Of a stretch of 64,000 bases of DNA, positions 55,487 through 64,000 are shown piece after piece (the first letter of the stretch is position 1; the number at the start of each line of letters is the position of its first letter). The stretch spans positions 22,882,578 to 22,946,577 of the forward strand of contig CM055112.1 of assembly GCA_029204225.1 (NCBI GenBank), in the 5' to 3' direction. The DNA comes from Diphasiastrum complanatum (Eukaryota; Streptophyta; Lycopodiopsida; Lycopodiales; Lycopodiaceae). Made by a program: the position numbers and the translations under genes. The notes below the pieces were generated by a model, which was not told where the DNA came from, did no database searches, and saw only the letters and a list, made by a program, of their open reading frames with translations.

Positions 55487-55574
55487 GCCAGAAACTACAG
55501 CTTGTAATAGGTTGAAGATTGAAAGCTGCAGCCAGATACTACAGCTTGTAATAGGTTGAAGATTGAAAGCTGCA
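55487..55574. repeat. 44-bp tandem duplication upstream of NDL
   Basis: GCCAG(A)(A/T)ACTACAGCTTGTAATAGG... twice, 325 bases upstream of the NDL ATG, probably in its 5' leader or promoter. Confidence 0.93.
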
Positions 55575-56064
55575 AAAAGAGACTGATTCAAGTACCGAGC
55601 AACAAGTGGTGATCGCACTGAGGCAGAGAGCCTCAAAGCTTGAGTTGCAAGATCATTGAACAAATCTTTTCCGTAAGGAAGAAAAGGTGGCAATATATGG
55701 CACAACGCAGAGCGGCCCACCGTGACTGGCTGGCACCCGCACGCTATGCTCCTCCGGTCCTACGCTCCAGCGAAGCTACACGCGACAAGACAGAAGCCGA
55801 GAGCAGGCGGCCCCAGGGGAGGGGGGCATGAGACGTGGCTTCGGAAAGCACATTGCCATGGCGTGTAGTTTTGTATGCTCGTCAATGAAAATATGGTGGA
55901 TCGTGAAAATGATGAACGTATGTATCGTGAAAATAATGGATCGTGATGAACAGGAGCAGCAGAGACGACGACGAAGGGCAATGATCGTGAAAAAGCGAGC
56001 TATCGAAAGTAGACGAGCACAGCGACGTCAAGTCCCTTTCCATAAGCAAACGAGAGAGACAGAG

Positions 56065-56068
<4 letters not shown>
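55575..56068. other. Probable NDL promoter / 5' leader region
   Basis: GC-richer than its surroundings around 55690-55860, as expected near a transcription start. No TATA box can be asserted on the minus strand. Open frames on both strands here lack any motif. Confidence 0.35.

Positions 56069-56121
<53 letters not shown>
56069..56121 (+). repeat. (GA)26 microsatellite upstream of NDL
   Basis: Uninterrupted GA; in NDL sense it is (CT)n. Lies about 0.9 kb before the NDL ATG. Confidence 0.95.
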
Positions 56122-56125
<4 letters not shown>

Positions 56126-56159
56126 CGACAGTTAGCGCCTTAGTGGCAATTGCCAGTTA

Positions 56160-58045
56160 GATTTTTGACACGTGGCATAATGCCACTTGGAGCCTTTTCA
56201 ATGGCTACCTAAACACGTGGCATGATCTGAACGTCAGTAACTGCATCCAACGGTGGTGGCCTTTGTACTGTATCTAGTATTTGCAATGTGGTAAGTGGCC
56301 TTTGTATTGTACTGAGTATTTGCAATGTGCTAGCAAAGTACGTGCTGTAGCTACCCTTGCCGCTCTTAGCATGTGACAATATTTACATGGTGGCCGACTT
56401 TGTATTATACCGTGCCATTAAGTACCAAGTATCGGGCATTCGTCACCAGGCTATCCACTTTAACAACCCTTGCCACTCGAAGCATGTGGCAAAATTTTAA
56501 TGTCATTAAGAGGAGTTCGATGGTGGAGAACTTTGTATTATATTGTGCCGTAAAATTAGTTTTTAAATTTTTACAAAGGAAATGGTGATGCCTCACAGAA
56601 CGTAATTTGTGGGGCAAATTTTTTTTTGACAAATTTTTTTTACAAGCACCTTCCAGACACCGGAAGGTGCATGTAAAAAAATTTACGCTTTTTACATGCA
56701 CCTTCCGCCCGAAAGGTGTGTAAAAAAAATTTTATGTCAAAAAAAAAAGTAAAAACGAAATTCACGGAAGGGAAGGGCCGGCTCCTCGGCCCTTCCGCCC
56801 GCGGAAGACCGTGCGCCCTCGGGCGCACAGTCTTCCGAGGCAGAAGGGCCTCGGAGCAGGACCTTCCCCCCCCATTAAGTACCAAATGTACATCTTAATA
56901 TGGGCTACCCAATGTAGCTACTCTCATTAGTTGAAGCAAGTGGCAAGCATCCAACTTTGTATTATAATGTGCAATATAGTATTAGGCAGAGGTGGGCTAT
57001 CCTCTCTAGCTACCCCATCCATGGGAGCATTAAGGTTAGCCCTCGATCATGGATGGTGTATGCTAGACTTAGCGGCATTGAGACAAAGGGAATTAAGCTA
57101 CTCTTGACCAACAACATGTTGCCATGTTATGCTTTGTTTGGTCAACATGTTGCCATGTTATGCTTTGTTCTCTTCCCAACTACCATGGTATCAATGCAAT
57201 GGGGCTTGACAGGATAAATTTTTGGCTAGACCACTTGGAAATTTGCCACGTGGCAAAATTGTCACTTGCACTCTTTTTAAGTTGTCTTTTACAATAACAT
57301 GGACAACTCTCAAAGCCGACATCAAAATCCAACGGTGGCAAACTTCGGACTATCTCGTGCTATTAAGGTATGGGTGCCATGGGGGCTTGACAACCTAAAT
57401 TTCACATCACATCACATCACTTGGATCTCTGACACGTGGCAAAATGCCATGTGGATACTTTTGAGTGGTAAAATGTGGCAGAGTATGAACGTTTGTGAAA
57501 GATCCAACGGTGGCGAGCTATACACCAAGTAGTGTCATTGAGATAAAGATCTCGAGAAAAAGTAGCCAAAAAAGCTTTTATCTAAAGCACCCATAACTGG
57601 CCCCCAAGTTCCTAAAAGACAAAAAAAAAAATAAGATAGAAAATATGAAAAAGGTCGGTTCTGTCCTAATAAAATATTTTCCACCGATTTACCTCCAACG
57701 GTAAATCTTTACCTCAAAATCCTAAATTTTAAAATTAAAATTATATTATTATAATAAAAGGCTTATATTCTGAGCACCAATTTGCATATTTAAAATTTAA
57801 TATAAGGCGACGTAAAAAAATCGAATTATAACAATAATAAAAAAAAACTAATGACGTGGCAAGGGGATCACGTTTGTGAAATACAAACGAGGAATACTGC
57901 TGAAAGAAAAAGAAAGCTATCTCACGGCGCTTAATCCCGATATAATTCAGGCCTACCACTGGATGCTTGTCACGTGTCGAGATATCATAGCTTGATTTCC
58001 TACTTTACAAGTGGCGAAAATCCGACGGTGGAGATCTTAAAACTC
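56160..58045. repeat. Recurring ACGTGGCA...TGCCAC / CCAACGGTGG units
   Basis: At least four units start with GACACGTGGC or CCACGTGGC followed by an A-rich spacer and GCCAC/TCAC (56167, 57242, 57431, weaker at 57970), and about 70-90 bases later have (T)CC(A/G)ACGGTGG (56247, 57332, 57500, 58029). Each is followed by a diverged (A/G)ACTTTGTATTAT...GTGCCATTAAG phrase. Further partial units occur at 56372, 56480 and 56938. GTGGCA(A/T)AATGCCAC forms a hairpin and contains a G-box core (ACGTGGC). Probably an old repeat family rather than a functional array. Confidence 0.65.
56634..56870. repeat. Multi-hairpin foldback, copy 3
   Basis: Four consecutive hairpins: TTTTACAAGCACCTTCC / CGGAAGGTGCATGTAAAA (56634-56680), TTTTTACATGCACCTTCC / GAAAGGTGTGTAAAAA (56689-56728), GGAAGGGAAGGGCCGG / CGGCCCTTCC (56767-56797), and GCGGAAGACCGTGCGCCC / GGGCGCACAGTCTTCCG (56801-56837). 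The GGAAGGGCC...CTCGG motif is shared with the foldbacks at 30020 and 45991. Confidence 0.75.
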
Positions 58046-60440
58046 CGTGTACGAACAAGAGACAGGTCACAGGGGTCGCTTTCAAACTATAGCCATTCGA
58101 GATAGAAAAAAAAAAATCGATCGGCTTTTACCCCGACCGTCGACGTCATCGAAGTGGTAAAAACCTTCGGTAATACCATTATTCGATATCGGGCTTCGAC
58201 ATTTACCTCGGTAAAACTCGAAACTAACCGATGAGCAAATTGGTCGATAGGGTCTAGACCCTAAACTGTTCTGGCCCCGTACACCTAGCCCGTACCACGT
58301 ATTGTACCTGTCCCAGTCGTACGACACGTCCAGCTCATTCCCCGTTGTCTGAAGTTCTCAACGTTGGCAAGGCCCCACGTGGCAACCGTGTAGTGGCTTT
58401 TGCGGGGCCCACTACTACGTGGCAGCCTGCCATCGAGCTTATCCTTGAAGCTACAGCTGGCTGACCACTTCTAGCCACGGGCTATGGGATGAGTCACTGC
58501 TCACGTTAAATGAATTATTTCATAAGGTCATCGGACATCCCTCCGACAAAACCTTCCAAGAGATGACCCATGCTCCGACCCCCCTCCTGCATTATGGGAA
58601 TGTTTGGAGATTGGAGCTTTTAACCTCCGCGACGAGTCGGGTAAGCTATCGTGACGATTCTCTCAAAGTTAACGTGTCTCTTTTAAGCGAGTTCGTGTTG
58701 ACTTATGCGATATTTTTGTTTATTCCTCCAAATTGCAATATTTTGTTTTCATGTTTCCATATGCAAAGTAAAGATCTTTGCCATCTTCAGGATCGATCAC
58801 CTTGCTTTCTTTATTTGTAGTCCACACTTGTTCCCTATTAAACTCCTTCAAACACATAAACACCTCCTAAAGTCTACTTTTGCGTTGATCCAAGAATCTG
58901 GAGCATTGTGTAGCACAATACCTTGCATTGAGCCCACCAATTATTCTTATAACAACTTGGACAAGGTCACCGCTTTTGTGCTCTGTAAGAATCTTGGGCA
59001 TGCATAACATTATGCTCAGGATGACCCTAGCATGGCATTATGGCCATAAAAGCCTCAAGCAAGGAAAAAAAAGTTACCTCATAAACAGGGACTTTACATC
59101 TGTCCAACTAAGGGCTTTATCTTATACTAAATTTTGTCCTCAATTGTTCTATTAAACAAGGTGATATGAAAAAGGAATCTGTCATGCACGAGTTGTTATT
59201 GACTCCACAAAAGCACGAGCTCCAATCTTGACTACTACCTTGTTTCTTGTGTTGGATTAATTTTAAAATGTACTATATATTGAACATAAAGTAATGGTAG
59301 TGCAAAGCAACAATGGGTGTAACAAAGAAAAAATAAATATCGAGACTAACATAAATTATGATAGAAATTTAGACTAATTCATCAATTGTGAGAATTTTTC
59401 ATGTTTTGGGAGTGGAACTTTGCAAATTGAATGTTTTGATATGAGCATTATTTGGGTTATAAGAGCAAAGTTCTGGATGTATTGAGACATACATGTAAAT
59501 ACAATTTTGAAGCTTTCAATACATCATTTGCAAAATATATATATCAACTAGATGATTTCATTTTGGATATTGTAAAGTATCCTAGAGTTCATGAATTTGT
59601 GTAAACCACCCACACTACCACTATTAGTATTGTAATGCGATAAGTAACTTTGTTGAGATCAATGAATATAGGATAAAATTTATTATCCTTGACTCATCTT
59701 GTCAAGGCATATATACAAATTCAATCATAAAGAAATAAGTCTACATTTTTTGACAAGTAAAACTCTTTCAAATTATTGGTAAAAGACTTTGTGTAATATG
59801 CCAAAGAAAGTTGGATATTGAAAGACCTTCTTGGCGCTGAACTCCAATAGAAGATCCTGCACAAATATTGGCAATTCTTGAGCTCCTTGATCATATTGAT
59901 TTTTTGTGTGATACTTCTATGATCTTATCTATGTGTGAATGTGGATTAGATTAGTTTCTTGCTTTCTTATTTATGCATTGTGGATTAGAGTGGATTAGCT
60001 TTCTTGCATTGTGGAATAGTGTAGAATCAACATTCAAGTAAACTAAATAGGTTGAAATTGTGGCATAGATCTTGAAGATTCTCTTACATTTCAGTTCTTG
60101 ATGTTCTTGGGTTGTCCAAAAATCAAGAAATGAGTGTTTCTTAATCATTGAACATTCATAATGTTGTCTTTTAGATTTCTCATTTCTTGTTCTTGAATTG
60201 TAATTGCAAGTAGATTAATTGTAGTTCTAAGATTTGCTTCCAGTCGATTTTACAGCAAGTTGATTAGGTGCACAACCGAGCTACCATGTAACGCGATCTT
60301 TTCAACAATCTCGTACAGATTTTACAAATGTGGAGCAATAATTTTGCATATCTTCTGATGATAGGTTTTCCTTCCTGATAACACCTATGAGTGTGTCGAA
60401 GTTCTTTCACACTTGTGCCTTTTCCATTCGATTACTTCCT
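58046..60440. other. Intergenic, no gene recognised
   Basis: 58120-58560 is GC-richer, with two more ACGTGGCA boxes (58377, 58416). From 58700 on it is AT-rich with only short frames. Nothing I can assign. Confidence 0.45.
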
Positions 60441-62207
60441 TTATTTAGCTAGAGACTCCGATTTTGTATTCCATGCAAATAGAATATGTAGATAAATAAG
60501 TTTTTCAAGCAATGTGCATATGTGAACATGTTTTAATGGAATTGGCAGCCCACTTTTCATATTTGGATCTTCTGCTTCTCGTGTTGTTGGTCGTCCCAAA
60601 TTCATATTGTAGCAATCCTTCATGCAGTAAAGACATGAATGCTTTGATGTTATCCCATGAGAGACATTATACACACATTTCAATGTTTTCAAATCACCTG
60701 CAAGGTGCCATTGAATTTGAAAACTTCCATGGTTTTCAACTTTAAGTTTTTCACCCTCCAAATGTCTCTTTATAATCTCGCCATAATTTGTACGTGAAAA
60801 TATCAATGAATTTATTTTATGGTCCTCTTTCAAGACCTATAGAGAAGCAAGTAATGCATGACATGTTAATAAAAACAAGACAATATATTCAATTTTAATA
60901 ATGATAAGGAAATTGAAAATTGAAAAGTATCAATGGAATGCAACCAACCACCATGTGATTTTTCGATTGAACACTAAACGTTTGATCATCAGTATCTGAA
61001 ATTTTGTTCATCAAAGTGACACTCACTCATTCCAACTTTTGACCTTTGATGATTTCGGATTCATCTAATTTCATTACAATAATAATCTTTCAATTTTCTT
61101 GATGTTCGGCTAGTTCATAGAATCGAATAATATCATTTAAAACATTTTCAATATCAAGAAAAATATTATTGCAATTGTCGTGATTGAGCTCACCACCTTC
61201 TGATTTGTATAAATCAGTTATATGAAGTGGTTGGCCACCTACTTTGAACATTCCATCACTATAATAATTTCTTGCTAATCTTACCCGATATGGACGAGGA
61301 AGATAAGTTTTCTTAACCATCACTTGAGAAAAAGGCTTTTTTAACTTTTCTAAAAAATGTAGAATAAGCATTTCTGCGAATTCCAAAATCATCACATGCA
61401 CCTTGTATCACATTTGCATCCAAGTAAGTTTGAACCTTATTCAAAATAGTATCAACAATTTCTTTTTTCATTTTTTCAAACCTAGCATTTTTCATCATTG
61501 CCTTTGCTAACTTTCTTGTTAGAACGTGACTGAAAGAATCTCCATTGCATGAACGATCTATTAAATAGTTCTTTGCCACCAAACATGATCTACAACAAAC
61601 ATATGAAACTTAAATTATGTTTAATATAGTGATAATGCATATTATCAAATGCAAATCAAATTTAAATGACAAATACAAATCAAGTAAACAATTTATAAGA
61701 AAACATATTTGAATGTTCGAATCCTTTTCTTCTGATTGCCACTATGTGTAGATAAGTCATCAATATTCTTTGTCGGTGCTCTCTTTCTTTTCCTTTTCAT
61801 CATTGCCTTTTTGATAACTTGTACATCAACAATGGATTTTAAACTGTCGGATTGCAACTTCTCCAAGGATTCTAACATATCTTGTTTGAGACCCAAAGAC
61901 TAGTGACTGTAGCATTCAACTCTGATATAACATGCTTGAGTGCAATGTTTTCAGCACTAGTGTGTTGCACATAATGAAGCAATTGTTGATTAGCATGCTG
62001 CAATTTTTTATTAGCAAACTGTAATTGCTGATTAAGACAAGATACGCTATGCATTCCAATATCACGCAACCTTTGACAATATCCAAGTACTCCGCTATTT
62101 CCTTCGCATACAAATATGAGAAGATGAGTTACGGACTTGAAATCTGGACAGAAATTGGTAGTTGTATCTCTATGTTGGATTTTAATGCTCTGATTAACTT
62201 CAGACAT
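60441..62207 (-). pseudogene. Unassigned gene with transposase-like domain pattern, decayed
   Basis: Minus-strand pieces line up as one protein. 62207-61900: coiled-coil repeats (LNQQLQFANKKLQHANQQLL). After a one-base frame change, 61896-61700: LKQDMLESLEKLQSDSLKSI and a basic run KRKRKRAPTK, a likely nuclear signal. From an acceptor near 61590: LVAKNYLIDRSCNGDSFSHV to DDFGIRRNAYSTFFRKV; a frame change in an A run (about 61340), then YLPRPYRVRLARNYYSD. After TGA codons at 61090 and 61029 the frame still reads VMKLDESEIIKGQKLE and VSVTLMNKISDTDDQ. After an acceptor at 60837: EDHKINSLIFSRTNYGEIIK, WHLAGDLKTLKC and HSCLYCMKDC. KLD..., GDLK and CxxC recall RNase H-fold transposase-like proteins, but I cannot name the family. 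At least two frameshifts and two stops indicate a pseudogene. Confidence 0.45.
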
Positions 62208-62967
62208 TAGTTAATTAAGCATGAGATGTGATAACTTCCCTGCATGCTCGTTTGAAAATTTGGGACTAGAGCTTTAAGAATGTCATTGTAAATCTTGGTG
62301 TGCTCACTGCAAAACTAAAGTGAGAGTACTATGAGCACTTTTGAAATCTTTGTATGCTTATAGTAAAATATGAGGTGGGATGATTTTCAACATGACATAG
62401 ACATTACAAAAGTAAGGTACGCTAGATTTATTCAGTTTGACTTATTGTAGTTTGAAGCATTTACCTATTGTAGCTTTCAACAATGGCAATGTTTCATTTG
62501 TATGTTGCACTTCCTATGGAATGCACTCCATTTATTAAGAAAAATTGGAAAGCTGCAGTAGTTAGAGAATTGAGAATGAATAATCATCAAAATATAGATT
62601 TGTGGGTGGATGGATCAATTTATCCTAGAGTGTCAGAAATCGTTATGTTATCATAAATGAGTTCTGATACCATGTCAAAAATGCATGGGTTATCAGGAAT
62701 ATCGAATGATATCGCATCATAGGATCTCTGGTAAAAACAGATGTTTTGATATCAGTTAATGGTAGTATAGCAGCAGAAGTAGAACAACAAACGGTTGTAG
62801 ATCAGAAGTGCAACAGTACCAGCAATAATCAAGATGAATATACAGTAGTAGTAATGCTCAATAGAACAAATCAGTAGTGTGGACAAAAATGTACTCTTGG
62901 AAAAAATCAGAAAGTGAGTACATGGGCATGAAGCTAAGCGCAAATAAGTGAGGCGCAAATATTTTAG
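62208..62967. other. Intergenic, no gene recognised
   Basis: AT-rich. A TGATACCATGTC phrase at about 62665-62676 resembles a reversed iMet primer site (GACATGGTATCA), but no LTR structure is apparent. Confidence 0.4.
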
Positions 62968-63335
62968 AGCTTCAAAGGCTTTTGATCGTTGTTATCTTCT
63001 ATCCAGATTAATTAGCTATATATGCTAGTTCCTAACAGGTGCAGAGGCTTATTTCAAAGATATTTTTGGTATTTTGAACTACTTAGTTAATTAACACCGC
63101 CTTATATTAGTAACCGCAATTGGAGATATTTTATTTACATACGTGGTGGAGAGGTTCAAAGGCTTTTGATCGTTGTTATCTTATGTCCACCAGATTAATC
63201 AACTACATATGCTAGCTACTAATAGGTATAGCCCTTATTCCAAATATATTTTTGGTATTTTGAACTACTTAGTAAAATAACAGTGCCTTGTAGTAGGTAA
63301 CCGCCATTGGAGATATTTTATTCACATACGTGATG
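62968..63335. repeat. 184-bp tandem duplication
   Basis: Copies 62968-63151 and 63152-63335, both starting with TTCAAAGGCTTTTGATCGTT and ending near TTACATACGTG, with moderate divergence, so older than the intron duplication at 9364. Confidence 0.9.
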
Positions 63336-63399
63336 AAGTATCAGTGTTATAGCCTTGAAGTCACCTGACAGTACGTGGATCGACTTTTATTGATGAGAG

Positions 63400-63790
63400 A
63401 ATGTCGATGTTGAATTAGTCGAGAGTTTTGATAGATTGTCAATGAAGTCGGGTAAGTCGACAAAGTCGAGTAAGTCGATGGAGTTGATGGAGATGTCGAT
63501 GATGTCGGGTAAGTCGACAAAGTCGGATGAGTTGATGAAGGAGTCAATGTTGAGTGAGTGATGGAATGTCGATTTAGTCGATGTTGTTGAGTAAGTCAAG
63601 TATATACATGGAGAAGAATTCGACGGAATGAAGTAGGTCGGGTACTTTGATGTTGAGCATTTCGATGGCGGGCACTTCAATGAAGTCGATGTCGATGGAG
63701 TCAGCTGAGTGAGTTGATGAAGAAGTTGAAGAAGTCGAATGGAGTAAGTTGGCGTATATACATGGGGAAGTCGAAGTCGACTTCAGACTT
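63400..63790. repeat. GTCGA-rich degenerate minisatellite
   Basis: Many imperfect units of the type (A)AGTCGA(T/C/G) or GTCGATG, spaced 6-15 bases, including GGGTAAGTCGACAAAGTCG twice (63450 and 63509). Serine/threonine/proline-rich open frames on the minus strand are a by-product. Confidence 0.8.
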
Positions 63791-64000
63791 TGATGACTTC
63801 AAAGACTTCGGAGAACCAAGGTGCTTGGGATTGCTCTAATGAACTTTCTATAGATAACAATTTGTTAATCAAATAGGGTTTCTAGCCTACAATGTTTAAT
63901 GGTAGAAGTGAAAACATAACAAGGAACCAGCACATGTTTATCGTTCCATAAAAACTTTTGAACTTGATGATGAAGAAATTGCTAAGGGTTTTAGAGGAAG
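63791..64000. other. Non-coding tail of window
   Basis: Nothing recognised. Confidence 0.5.

Noticed and set aside
55478-55720. 80-residue minus-strand frame upstream of NDL as a separate gene or upstream frame
   Set aside because: It begins with a non-ATG codon, spans the 44-bp duplication and has no recognisable domain; the evidence is too weak.
62968-63335. CRISPR-like repeat structure
   Set aside because: A simple two-copy tandem duplication in a plant nuclear sequence, without spacers.
63347-63680. Ser/Thr/Pro-rich minus-strand frames
   Set aside because: By-product of the GTCGA minisatellite.

Overview
This is a stretch of nuclear DNA from a land plant with a large, repeat-rich genome. 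It carries two recognisable host genes, both on the minus strand and both made of many short exons with GT-AG introns: the mitochondrial MICOS subunit MIC60/mitofilin (exons between 23702 and 7879, C-terminus beyond the left edge) and an N-MYC downregulated-like (NDL) protein (11 coding exons, 55162 to 49239, complete, about 350 residues). Nearly everything else is retrotransposon sequence of several ages, microsatellites, foldback repeats and degenerate coding remnants. Kilobase-scale introns filled with transposons, iMet-type primer sites (TGGTATCAGAGC), a chromodomain Ty3/gypsy element and a LINE with an unusual C-terminal module fit a big-genome plant. The sequence alone does not fix the species; a fern or other non-angiosperm is a guess.

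Layout. 1-7878: MIC60 intron holding a young Ty3/gypsy chromovirus (LTRs 1317-1722 and 6811-7223, about 1.7% apart plus a 7-base indel). 7879-23702: MIC60. Its 7.5-kb intron (9297-16784) contains a broken LINE split by a minus-strand Copia fragment, and a small TRIM-like element. 24318-29587: Copia element A with 1-kb LTRs and a perfect 5-bp target duplication, sitting just upstream of MIC60. 30000-37100: old remnants, a GC-rich foldback, an uninterrupted (TC)87 tract, a decayed gypsy gag and an orphan Copia integrase piece. 37176-41054: Copia element B, in which gag runs straight into reverse transcriptase. 41100-46060: nested minus-strand remnants (gypsy gag-like and protease/RT, Copia C gag plus one LTR). 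49239-55162: NDL. 55500-58050: upstream region with a (GA)n tract, a recurring ACGTGGCA...TGCCAC / CCAACGGTGG repeat family and a multi-hairpin foldback. 60441-62207: a decayed minus-strand gene with an RNase H-fold-transposase-like look that I cannot assign. 62968-63790: a 184-bp tandem duplication and a GTCGA-rich minisatellite.

The two host genes are not functionally linked: MIC60 shapes mitochondrial cristae, and NDL works with heterotrimeric G-protein beta/gamma in auxin-related signalling. The most unusual items are the unassigned gene at 60441-62207, the GC-rich foldback family seen three times, the LINE that keeps its endonuclease and C-terminal module but lacks reverse transcriptase, and the repeated link between retroposon 3' ends and CT-type microsatellites.
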